Shown: positions 21,939 through 32,368 of the stretch, piece by piece
Position numbering within the stretch: the stretch's first letter is position 1
Layout: each line of letters opens with the position of its first letter
Assembly: GCA_958430865.1 (NCBI GenBank)
Contig: CAUDNR010001502.1
Location: forward strand, 1 to 64,000
Direction of reading: 5' to 3'
From: Entrophospora sp. SA101
Taxonomy: Eukaryota > Glomeromycota > Glomeromycetes > Entrophosporales > Entrophosporaceae
Length of the DNA: 64,000 nucleotides
Translations under genes and position numbers: made by a program
The notes under the pieces: generated by a model
The model's database searches: none
What the model was told of the DNA's origin: nothing
Seen by the model: the letters and a program-made list of their open reading frames with translations, nothing else

Positions 21939-22153
21939 ATGATGTGCATCGTTTTAATTTATGGTGTGCATCATTTTAATTTATGGTGCGCATTGTTTTT
22001 ATTTATGATGTGCATCGTTTTTATTTAATGGTGTGCATCGTTTTTATTGGGATGCTGGAAAAGGACGGGGGACGGGTTCAAGCCACACCTGCCCGTCCCC
22101 CGTCCTTTTCACGTGTCCCGTTTTTATTTATGATGTGTGCATCGTTTTTATTT
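21939..22153. repeat. 22-bp tandem repeat (GATGTGCATCGTTTTTATTT), six units, copy 1
   Basis: Six units of about 22 bp sharing the core GTGCATC lie directly upstream of the transposase gene, interrupted within unit 5 by a GC-rich hairpin insertion. The second copy (54134-54287) has seven units and no insertion. Confidence 0.8.
22049..22119. mobile_element. 71-bp GC-rich hairpin MITE with 9-bp target duplication
   Basis: The perfect stem AAAAGGACGGGGGACGGG (22059-22076) pairs with 22092-22109 across a 15-nt loop. The outer ends begin GGGA and finish TCCC. GTTTTTATT flanks it on both sides (22040-22048 and 22120-22128) and occurs once at the equivalent site in the other repeat copy. A 9-bp duplication points to Mutator-like mobilisation (inference). 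Confidence 0.8.
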
Positions 22154-22213
22154 ATGATCATGTATAAAATTTCAAGTTAAAATATTTTTTGATTTGTTTA
22201 AATTTAATTAAAA

Positions 22214-23681
22214 ATGAATAGTTCTCAAATACAAAACCAAGTAATTGAACATGTTCAGAATACTTTAACAAGAGCAAATAGTGTCTTGATTCAATCTGAT
22301 GACTCAGATTATTTACAAAATCAATTGATTAATCTTGAAAGAACTATAAGTTTGCTGTCCCATTTAATTTATAACATGACTAAAAGTAGCATTCATTATC
22401 AAAATTTAATTCAGAATTTAATTTTATCTCAGCAAACATATTAACAATTAAATAATAAAATATTTCTACTAATTGACCAAGTTGGCCCTGAAATGCTTTT
22501 TGTAAGCCCAAAAATCATCAGGTGGTAGACCAAAATTAGAAGTTTCTGAAAATGCAATAATTCTATTGTGTTCAGAAGGATTCTCTTGGGTAGATATTGC
22601 CAATATCTTTGGAATAAGCATTACAACATTATATAGAAGACAATGTGATCTAAATATTTTAAACATTCCTTCATATAATGAAATTTCAAACAATGAATTG
22701 GATCAAATTATTTTGAATATAAAAGAGTCACAACCATATTCGGGTCAAAATATACTAATGGGTGCTTTGAAGAGTAGAAGTGTCAGAATAACACGTGAAT
22801 GTTTAAGAGAAGCATTAAGAAGAATTGATCCTTTGGGTATGGCAAATAGGTGGGCAGAAATTACACCATGTCGTAAATATAAAGTTTCAGGCCCAAATGC
22901 ACTGTGGCACATTGATGGTCACCATAAGTTAATCCACTGGAAAATAGTCATACATGGTGCCATAGATGGTTATACACGTTTGATTACCTATTTACATTGT
23001 AGTAATAATAATTACTCCTCAACAGTTTTACAATATTTCTTAAAGGCAGTACAAGTTCATGGTATTCCTAGTAGGATTAGAGGTGATCATGGAGGAGAAA
23101 ATGTTGATGTTGCTGCTTGGATGTTGAATGTTAGAGGCCTTGATAGAGGAAGTTACATTGCTGGTAAATCAGTCCATAACCAACGAATTGAGCAATTATG
23201 GCTGGATTTGTACAGATGTATTGTTAAGGTTTATGTTGGAATCTTTTATTTTCTTGAAGAGCACTATGGGTTAAATCCTGATAGTGATTTAGATCTATTC
23301 TGCTTACATTATGTATTTATACCAAGAATTGAAGCTTCATTGTATAAATGGGAGCAATCATGGAACAACCACTCAGTACAAACAGAAAGTCATTATACAC
23401 CAAGACAGTTATTTATAAGATCTGCAATAAGTGGGAATGCTGTTTTAGATTATGCTGATATAAATGTTGATGATGAATATGGAATAGATTGGAATGGACC
23501 AACTCCTCAAGTAGAATATCAACAAGTAATTGTTAATGAGGTAAGAAATATTTTGTCACCATTACAATTCCAATATTTACAACAGTCAGTAGATGTTACA
23601 AATAGTGATGGAAATTATGGAATCAACAAATATTTAGAAGTACATAATTTGGTATCACATTTATTACAAATTAATTATTAA
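22214..23681 (+). pseudogene. Integrase-type (DDE/rve) transposase, copy 1, broken
   Basis: Same gene as the intact 54349-55815 copy. It has two lesions: GAA to TAA at 22442-22444 (codon 77) and one extra base in the cccaaaaatc run near 22508. Downstream of about 22512 it matches the intact copy with no difference noticed, including the whole catalytic domain. Translation could only produce a short N-terminal peptide. Confidence 0.85.
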
Positions 23682-23684
23682 TTA

Positions 23685-24751
23685 ATAAAATATCTTTATT
23701 AGGTGGATGGGTTTTCATCAATATTTTATCATCCTCCTCCCTTCCTCCATTATTATCATCCCCTTTATTCTCTGCCTTCTTTTCTTTGTCTATTGTACAC
23801 CTTTTTTTTAAATAAAAGTATGAAATACAGAATATAATCATATTTTTCAAACAACATGAATATATTAATGTCATCACATGAAGATTTTATGTTTTTATGT
23901 CACAAGTTCTATGTTGTTTCATGAAGATGCTTATTTTTTACAAAGCATACTTAAAATTAGGATGTTAATTTGCTTTGTTGGAGCATAACTAAACTGAGTT
24001 TAAACACAAATTCAATTTAATATTTTTAATATCTGCTTCAAACATGCTTTCAATTATACTTTAAAGATGACATCATAAATAATTTGATAATTTTCATCTT
24101 TAATAAATTATAACATGACTGAAGAACAAATTCTAGAATATAATATCAATATGTTTTTTTCTACTGAAACCTTACAAATGATAATATTATGCTAAATGAA
24201 AATATGTTGCAAGATATGCTTGAACCATTCCATTTGATGATTCAAATCATCATTGCATATGATATCTCAAATTAAATCACTCACCAAAATGATGAAAAAT
24301 TGATCCTACTTAAAATACATACTTAAACAAAAATATGATCCACTAATTATTTGCAAAAAATGTACGAATGTACTTATTTTATCAGTGTTTTTAATACAAC
24401 TTATTTTCTACCATTTATACAAAAATAAAATTAAGCAATTTTAATTTGAAGTTAAAAATACTTAATTTCCACTATACAAAATTAAGATAATAATAAATCC
24501 TTAATGTTCAACTTACATGGCTCCAAGTTCACAAAATCCCTTATTATTTTTTTTATTGTTTATTTTACAGACACCTCTGTCTCACACATTTAATATATAT
24601 ATATATTAAAACACTGATTATCCCATTGAATCAACTTCTTCGTTGATATAAATGATTTCTTCCTCAAATCCTTCATTACACTTGGAAAAAACAGAATTCA
24701 AAACCACATGAAGATTGCCTATTTCATTATTGTCATAATCTTCACATAATT
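23685..24751. other. Non-coding stretch in repeat copy 1
   Basis: AT-rich 3' flank of the transposase. No inverted copy of the element's 5' end (ttatggcaagccaaac) was found, so its 3' boundary is unknown. Identical sequence lies at 55819-56885. Confidence 0.45.
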
Positions 24752-25378
24752 TTAATTTGTAGAAGTTTCAGCCTTGGGAAGATTTTGCCAATCCTTTTCA
24801 CCTTTATGAAACCAATTAATCTAATATAATGATATAAAATTAGCCAAAAAACAAAAAAATATATTAAATGTACGAAAATTAATATGTATATTACCATTAT
24901 TTTTTGTTTAGTTGGGATGTGGATAGACCCAGTTATCATCTTTAAAACATTCTGGCATTCTATAGGTTTTGTTAACGATTTTATGTAAATTAAAAATTTA
25001 AGATATATGGAATCTCTTCTAGAAATTGGAACACCTTTTGAATCATACAAAGTAGCTTCAATCTTTAATAAATCAAATTGATATAAAAGCTCTTTGCAAT
25101 TTGTCACCACTTGATACAAAACAGAGCTCATGCTATCCCAACCTCCTAAACTATTTATTGTCTGTAATTTTCAATGAAACCTAACTTAATTAATAAACAC
25201 ATAATCTGCACTATTTAAGGGAAACAAATAAAGAAAATATAAAATCAACCTTAATTATGTCCAGTTTGTTAAAACCTTCTTTAAATTGCAGCAATTCCTG
25301 TTTATGTGTATTAATTACTTCATATTGAGAAATATAATTAGCCAAATCATTTTTTTTAAATGTATTTAAAAAGGACAT
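24752..25378 (-). CDS. Uncharacterised protein, three exons, 154 aa, copy 1
   Basis: The exons 25250-25378, 24895-25161 and 24752-24820 join with GT-AG introns, all in phase 0, to give 154 residues starting MSFLNTFKKNDLANY and ending NLPKAETSTN. The middle exon carries TLYDSKGVPISRRDSIY and TKPIECQNVLKMITG. No membrane segment, signal peptide or known family was recognised. The clean splice phases argue that it is, or recently was, a real gene. The ATG follows directly after an AG, so this first exon could itself be internal. A 65-codon open segment upstream (about 25472-25680, ending in TGA) could be a further exon spliced in phase 0 through a weak donor. An identical copy lies at 56886-57512. 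Confidence 0.5.
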
Positions 25379-25471
25379 CTAAAAAGAATATCCAATATGC
25401 AGTTAAAAATTGAATTTTCATATTTTTTATTACATTTGAAAAAATTTTTATCACTCTTTAAATCTTGAAAC

Positions 25472-25680
25472 ATGACAGCCCTTAAAATAAAAAATGCCAT
25501 CTACTTTAATATCATTAGAAATTGACCATTCTTTTAAATCATCAATGTTTTTGAAGTCACCTGAAGGAGAATTAATTATTGATTCAACCAATTTGTCAAC
25601 AACTGGAAACATTTCAGATACTATATCCTTGAATTCAATCTCTTTTCCAAAACAATATTTTAAGTGAAATGGATGTTATT
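25472..25680 (-). other. Open segment upstream of the 154-aa gene, possible exon
   Basis: Open minus-strand codons include KYCFGKEIEFKDIVSEM and DDLKEWSISNDIKVDG, without an ATG, ending TGA. The protein-like composition and same strand suggest an upstream exon or a relic. The counterpart is at 57606-57814. Confidence 0.3.
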
Positions 25681-25699
25681 AATTGAACCTAAAACTATT

Positions 25700-27060
25700 A
25701 TTAATACTGATCAGCATAATACCTGATCCAAAAAGGCTGCCGGTCAAATTTATGATCTAATTAATTTTTTTTATCAATTTGAAATACCCCATTTTACATA
25801 AAGATACTTGAAATTTCTCACTATTTATTTTTACTACTCCAACTTTTACATACTAATACAGTTCTTTAGCTCTACCCTCTTTTTCCATGCTAGTTTCTCA
25901 ATAAAAAAGCCAACTATACCATTTTATTAATAATACCAGTTCAAATATAATTGTCCAAGGTCCAATCTAACATATTTCGAAATTCATAATGCTTTTTGAA
26001 TATCTGAACCTTATCATTATATATTAGCTGTACAAATTAAATTCTCTGTATCATTATAGCACAAGTCTTGTAAATAAAATTGCAGCGAGTTTTTTGCTCT
26101 AGAATGTTTGATTCCATTTTAAGATTGGAAAAAATTACATGTTGATCAATATTATGTGACTTGATATTTTGATTTATTTAATTAGACCATTAATTTATTA
26201 AATGTTTATAATAACCAATTCACCATAACTGAATCAGGAACACGTCTATGAGATTTATACAATCATGGCAGATCCTTTTTAATCCTTGTTTCTGCAACTT
26301 TCTTCTAAACTACTCTCATATCTTTAGGAGTGCCATCCCCAAATACAATTGACTAAGTGATGCCATCTCTCATTGCCGTTGTTCTCATCGCCACTTATCT
26401 TCTCATGCCCACCATAATAAATCTATTTTTATATGTAAATCCCATATGTGCAACCATCTAATTGCAGAACTGTCACTTATAGACATATATCATTTTCTAT
26501 ACCAAAGATCTGGCAAGATTTTATCTTTTATAAATTCCTGGAAATTGAACTCGCAAATATTTTGAAATTTTCAACTTTATATCTTCACCATAGATTGTTA
26601 GTTGACCTTACCTTTTGATGTTTAACTCATTTGGATGTTATCAATTTGCCACTTTTTAAATATTGCTTCCCACATGTTCTTATTAATCTTGTACACCAAT
26701 GACCTTTATTTTAATAATATTGCTAGCATCCATTTATTTGTAACCTGAATTAAATATTGTGGATCTAATTCTTTTCCATTTTTTATTTTTTACTTATAAT
26801 ATTGATAAAGAAGATTCATCATTACTCAATCCTAGTACAGAATGCCTCTTGTTTTGTAAAGCTGATTTAGCATCGCCAGAATAAAACTAAATGTCTTTTC
26901 TTGGACAATGAGAATGCATCTGGTCTTGTAGAAACTTCTTTAAGAATCTCAAATGAATCTAGATTTGTTTCTTCTTCTATGACTTCAAAAGTTGCTTTTC
27001 CAAGCCTATATTACTCCATTCATCTTCACTACATGATTATTAGCTAAATCACTTTTTTCT
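25700..27060. other. Decayed, mostly minus-strand coding-like sequence, no gene assigned
   Basis: Short protein-like blocks (for example EEETNLDSFEILKEVSTRPD at about 26920-26990) occur without a continuous frame. An old pseudogene or transposon is likely. The identical counterpart is at 57834-59194. Confidence 0.3.
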
Positions 27061-27069
27061 TCTTCGTCA

Positions 27070-27325
27070 TCTTTGTTTTCTTTGTTTATAATCATCAACA
27101 TTTACAACAGTATCATTGAACAATAATTCATCATCAATATTTAAAACAGCATCATTGACATCATCATCGATTTCATCAATTTTTGTTTAAAGAATATCAA
27201 AAATAATATTTTGATTATGATTTTTACATTTGGATGGAAATGAGAAATTTGAATTTAATTTGGTCATGTGATTTTTACAAACTTCAGATATATTAAAATT
27301 AGAATTTTTTTTCACACTCTTTATT
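27070..27325 (-). pseudogene. Relic with zinc-finger-like Cys/His pattern
   Basis: A minus-strand frame reads through about 80 codons with a single TAA. It contains CKNHMTKLNSNFSFPSKCKNH, a C-x2-H ... C-x2-H arrangement, followed by an acidic stretch (DEIDDDVNDAVLNIDDE). It may be the N-terminus of a dead transposase or transcription factor. Identical in copy 2 (59204-59459). Confidence 0.35.
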
Positions 27326-27522
27326 TGTTAATAATAATAAAATCTGCACGTGTAATATATATGTGTGTGTGCGTGTGTGTTGCACATATATAATTCTTTC
27401 CTAACAACACCATTCATATTTAGATTTTTCAATTTTTGGTTCAAGTTTACATGACATAAATATTATCTGTTTGCTGTTTGTTATAAAATCATTTAAACCA
27501 CTATTCAAATATTTTATTTACA

Positions 27523-28490
27523 CTAATTTTTATCTCCTGCCAAGAGTTTATTTATAGCTGTTTCATATTCTTTTATTGATTCTTCTGAAATTTTTATACC
27601 TTTTTCTTGTATTAATGCTTGTAATTGGTAATAATTGAGTTGCCTTCGTAATTGTTCGTTCTTATCTTTTAAAACTTGTGAATCAAATAACGTTGAAGAA
27701 AATGTTGTTGTTTCCATAGTATTTCTTAAACTGTTTAACCGCTCCAACAGTTCTCCATTTGTCTTCTTGAGGCTATTTATTTCCTTAACATTTTTCACGT
27801 GTTGCATTTCTGATCTCTCATTCAACTCCTTATATTGACTTTCATTGATCACTATTTGTTCAAGTTGTCTTCTAGTCACTAGTTCCAGGTTTTCAACATT
27901 ATTCTCAAGCGGTTTTATCTCTGATTTGTGTGCTTTTATACTTTTTTCCAACAATACTAGAGCCCTTTGAGCTTCTTCTTTTTCTTCTTTCAATTTAACA
28001 TGCAAAGAATATAAATATTTTAATTCGTGATCCATGATAGAAGAAGTGAATACACAAAATGTATGCATCCTTTTATTTGGTCAATAAGGTGATACAAATT
28101 TCAAAAAAAAATCTTCAACCATGCCACATAAAGAATGATCATCACTTACGTTTTCCATTCAACAACGTGTTTGTCTAAATCATCATCATATTCATTATCA
28201 AAGTATACAAATCCAGAACATAATGGAAGTTTTGATCTTATTAGTTGTAAAATTAGAACCGAAATTTTATGGTATGCGTAAATGTAGATCACAGAAATCA
28301 ATCTAAAGGAAAAAAAATTTATATATTTATTTATTGACCATTACTGTTTCATTCTCATGCTACTGCTACTGCTACTGCTACTGCTACTGCTACTGCTACT
28401 GCTGTTTTTACTATTAATGCTATCATCTCTGCTTTTGATGTATTTATGTTTAAAAGTTAAACCAATTTCATAGAAAATGATATTATCCAT
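27523..28490 (-). CDS. Coiled-coil protein with a Ser tract, three exons, 281 aa, copy 1
   Basis: The exons 28345-28490, 28150-28302 and 27523-28069 sum to 846 nt, with GT-AG introns of 42 and 80 bp. The protein starts MDNIIFYEIGLTFKHKY and then has 15 consecutive Ser codons (alternating AGC/AGT, 28359-28403). Next come a hydrophobic, possibly structured stretch (LISVIYIYAYHKISVLILQ) and an acidic FDNEYDDDLDKHVVEWK. The last ~165 residues are strongly charged heptad-rich coiled coil (LKEEKEEAQRALVLLEKS onward). No named family was recognised; a scaffold or tether role is only a guess. The Ser tract is a hexanucleotide microsatellite and may vary in length between nuclei. If exon 1 were not used, translation could begin at MDHELKYLY in exon 3. 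Confidence 0.6.
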
Positions 28491-29121
28491 TATATTATAT
28501 GTATACTAACTATATAAATAAATAAACCATTGTAGTGAAATTGGGCTATGGTAATGCCATGGGTCATTAGGCCTGGTTCGCCATCTCCATTCAAGGTGGC
28601 GGTTTTTGTTTTTCAGTCAATGATGATATGTTATCATTGATTACGAGAAGAAAATTTAGTACATTAAGGAAAAGTGAAGATTTCAATGATTATGGTGTTG
28701 ATTAAATAGCAAGTTAATGAAATGATCAAATAATTCTAGAAAAAAACTACAGATTGATAAAATATATATTATTAATATAAAGAGTAATAATTACAATGGT
28801 TCAAAGTAGTTTGCAGGGGTGATTGCTCATCAATGATTCCAAATAATGATTAACTCTTAAAGAAATAAAATTAGTCTTTGACGTTTTCACCCTGAAATAT
28901 CTCTTTGTGACGTTATGTTCACTTTGTCTGGTTTTGTTTTGTGTTCTTTTATATTAGCACAACGAAGAAGAAATCGGATAGATTTTCTTCGATAGCCTTG
29001 ATGGTAATAAAAAAAGGCCTACATAGAATGCTTACCTTCGCAAATGATTTTATGATTTTTTGGAGATAAAAAAATTAATAGGTGAACCTTTGATTTATCA
29101 GGAATGTATCTTTTTAATTAA
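28491..29121. other. Intergenic in repeat copy 1
   Basis: Between two minus-strand genes. It holds a short GC-richer patch (28545-28605) with a cgccatct ... aggtggcg hairpin. No gene is called. Confidence 0.4.
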
Positions 29122-30495
29122 TCAATCTTTAATTTTTTTATCGTCTTTGACTTCTCTTTTCTCTAAAATTTTATCAATCAAACCAAATCCCAATGCTTCT
29201 TCTGCAGTCATAAAATAGTCTCTTTCAACTGCCTTTTCTGAAAACAACAAAAATATATTATTATATAGTTTCAGCTTTACTTCTAAAATCATCATCATCA
29301 TCATCATGTATATTCATACCAATTTCTTCCAATGAATGTTTTTTTGTATGTTTTTTATAAATATTATTTAATTTTTCACGTACTCTTAAGATTTCTTTTG
29401 CATGAATAGCAATATCAGTTGCTTGACCAGATGTGCCACCAATGGGTTGATGCATCATTATAGATGAATTTGGCAATGAGTATCGTTTACCCGGCTCGCC
29501 TTTTACCATCATCATCATCATTATTATTGTGTTCGAATTCGTTGATATTATCATTAGATTCTTATTAATTAAAAACATTACCTGCTGCTAGAAGTAATGA
29601 TCCCATTGAACATGCTTGACCATTACAAAGAGTGGATACTGGTGATTTAATATACTATTAATTATTATTAATAATTATTATGATTGTTAGTTTTTAGATT
29701 AAAATAGTTTTATAATTTTTTTTAGAAATCTCTATTTTCATACCTGCATCTTTTTTTCAAACAAGTAAATTTAAATATATAATATATATAATAATAAATT
29801 TTTTTAATTATTATTATATTAATTGATATTAATAATAATAACTTATCAGCTTCTTACAGTATCATAAATTGCCATTCCAGCTGTTACACTTCCACCGGGA
29901 CTATTAATGTATAAACTTATAGGTTTATCAGGATTTTCTGCTTCGAGGAATAACAATTGAGCAACTATCACTGCTGCCACACTATCTTCTACCTAATCAT
30001 ATAATGACCAATCAATTGGAAGTTTTTTTATTTGGAATTTTTGTCTTTAATACTATCTAATGGATGGTAAAACAATGCTTTCTTTTACTTACATGACCAT
30101 TCAAGCAAACAATCCTTTCTTTTAAAAGTCTAGAAAAAATATCATAAGAACGCTCTCCTCTTGTCTAATAGTAGCATTAATAATCATTAATAATCATTCG
30201 AGAATTATTTCCACAATTGATAAAGAAAAATCAATACCGTTTGTTCAACAACAAATGGAATTAAGGCTTGACCTCTTATTGGGATTTCGTTATTTAATGT
30301 ATAATATTGTCCAAAATCACGTCGCTAAACATGTAAAACTTTGAGTAACTAACTGAAAATAATACTTGGATAAAGATTTATTTATCAAATTTATGTTACT
30401 TTGTTTATAGAATGCTTAGTCAAATTATTTAAAACTTGACAATTTCTAAAAAATCGTGTGGTAAGTAATGGTGAAGTCCTACAATAATAATACAT
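29122..30495 (-). CDS. clpP: ATP-dependent Clp protease proteolytic subunit, mitochondrial, eight exons, 254 aa, copy 1
   Basis: Serine peptidase ClpP, which with ClpX degrades misfolded matrix proteins. The exons are 30400-30495, 30238-30324, 30093-30164, 29858-29992, 29744-29749, 29582-29654, 29320-29499 and 29122-29237, all GT-AG, 765 nt in total. The N-terminus ([17 protein letters not shown]) looks like a mitochondrial presequence. Then follow [54 protein letters not shown] with the catalytic Ser148, MMHQPIGG with His173, and ERDYF with Asp223, so the triad is complete. The fifth exon is only 6 nt (ATGCAG, Met-Gln) yet is needed to complete the conserved YDTMQYI. A short acidic/Lys tail ends the protein. 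An identical copy lies at 61256-62629. Confidence 0.9.
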
Positions 30496-31175
30496 TATTG
30501 ATTTTTCTGAAGAAATTTTTTGATCAGCATTATATCGATCATCGAAATTATATGGGGCATATTGCAATATGACGAATTGATCAAATATGAAAAATATAAA
30601 TTTGATAAATTATGAACTTCAGTTTGAGGTAAGAGGCGAAAAGTGTAGTAATGATTTCAGCGAGAGGATTAAAGCAATAATTATATATATGTATGTACTT
30701 GTAATAAAATTATAAAATTCATATCTAACTGTAATAAGAAAAATCAATCTTGTTAAAAATGTAAATGGGTGCGTTTATATTGTGAGAACGTGTCGAAGAT
30801 AAGTATAGATATAAGATTATATACTACCAAATAAGTTTAATACTATTTTTAATAACAATTTACGTTTACCCAAAGTTTCAGGTTTAAACAATGGAAGGAT
30901 TTGGTTCAACTCCAAAATCTATAACTTTATTTATGATTTTTTGAAAAGCTGTTTCTCTCACTAATATTTATTATTACTACTAACGTAGAGATATTTCTTT
31001 CCGGGCCATCTGGTGATGCTGGTTTTTTTTTGATTTTTGTGTATGATTTGTTATCGAGTTTTCTCTTATTACTATTTTTGATTTTCGTTTTGTGCAGTGG
31101 GGCCAGGGAATGGCCACTCTATTTCAGAGCAGATAACTTGCATAAGCTTCCTCCCCACAAACAACTCCCCCGCGA
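30496..31175. other. 5' flank of clpP, no gene seen
   Basis: AT-rich. A somewhat GC-richer stretch at 31095-31185 is open in both orientations for about 45 codons (for example GPGNGHSISEQITC on plus), but no family was recognised. Confidence 0.4.
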
Positions 31176-31394
31176 CTAAGAATATTGCTGACGAATTGGT
31201 TGCTTCCATTTGATGTTGTATACGTATACGTTACCAGTAAATGAATTATATACTCTTTTTTCTAATATGAAGTAACTTTGTTGGTCTTCTTTTTGTTTCA
31301 CCGATTCTTTACACGGAGAAGAGAAGAAACCAAACAGATGTGAAACTGATAGATCATGTATGTTAGGTTCTTCGTTCAAAGTTTTCAGATCCAA

Positions 31395-32368
31395 ATTCGT
31401 TGCTTGAATGAATATGGCCTATTACTATGCAAAGCAAAAAAACACATTAATTGAAATAAACAATTATTGTTAAGAAAAGTTCCTTCAGGAATCTTCAAAT
31501 CCTTAACATGATTAGGTTTTCTTTTATCTCCTGGATCATTACTTCTTGGTTATTTCTAAATGCCTTGAAGTTGTTTTAACAAGTTCATCATTGTACTATT
31601 TTACTATAAGCAATGCCTGTATAGCCCTTATTTCCACTTACACTCTTGATAAATACAACTGAGGATATAATTGATGACATTCTTGTAAAAAAAAGGCATT
31701 TTTTGAACGCAAACCATGAAGAGATCGTCAATTAATTGATGATTCGCAAATCATATATTATTGATATATATATATATATATATATTTCCTTGCTTTTTAG
31801 ATGTAGGAATTATTGTTTCCGCAGCAAGCTCAATTTTAAAGTTAAATTTAACCTAACCTAAAAATAATAACAAATTGTAAATCTTTGAAATATTATTTAT
31901 TATATTTGGCAAATGTTTAAAAATGGATTTTTTTTTATTTGTACAACCCAAAAAAGAACATTTTGAAACATTGATCACATGTAGCTCTAGAAAAATTGTC
32001 TAAACTCTTACTTAATTTAGAAATTTTAAAAATTGATGATACAAAAATAAATTCTTTAGTATCAGAATTGTGGGTAGTACGATTGTGGCGTTCTCATCAC
32101 ATAAATTATTTGTTCATTTTACGATTCCCATTTTGGAGGAATCAAAGGAATATTATTAATAAATTTAACGCATATAAGAAATATTTTTAGAATATAAAAA
32201 AAATTTTATAGATTAATTTACAAGTTCATTAATTATCATAATAATAAAGAGAAAATTTTCAGTTTTAATCTTTTTTCATTAATATTTATTTATTTATATT
32301 TTATTTGAGAAAATCAAGTTTTTCAATATTGATTATAACATAACATAATTTTATTTATTTAAAGAGGT
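31395..32368. other. Intergenic, (TA)n microsatellite
   Basis: A (TA)n tract lies at 31764-31783. The detectable match to the second large-repeat copy reaches 31866, where the window ends on the other side. Sequence to 32368 is the 5' flank of the DIP2-like gene. Confidence 0.5.

Larger units (their letters stand above)
21901..31866. repeat. Large direct repeat, copy 1
   Basis: From ttatggcaagccaaacaatt onward this matches 54096-64000 and is still matching at the window edge. Differences are confined to the first ~610 bp: a 71-bp insertion, one 22-bp unit fewer, several substitutions and small indels. From about 22512 on the offset is constant at 32134 with no difference noticed over more than 9.3 kb. 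Confidence 0.9.

Noticed and set aside
21939..22153. Regular 22-bp repeats resembling a CRISPR array
   Set aside because: Units are directly head to tail with no unique spacers, and the genome is eukaryotic. This is a simple tandem array.
22566..23681. Separate 371-codon transposase gene starting at TTG
   Set aside because: It is the downstream part of the broken copy-1 transposase. The apparent start is an internal Leu codon of the intact copy.
28357..28473. Plus-strand ORF with a Leu run followed by more hydrophobic residues, resembling a signal or membrane peptide
   Set aside because: It is the antisense of the AGC/AGT Ser tract in the coiled-coil gene, whose minus-strand exons join in phase.
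28545..28610. Possible tRNA or small structured RNA (GC-richer, GGTTCG and a cgccatct/aggtggcg hairpin)
   Set aside because: It lacks a cloverleaf, A-box and proper T-loop sequence. Only one short hairpin is present.
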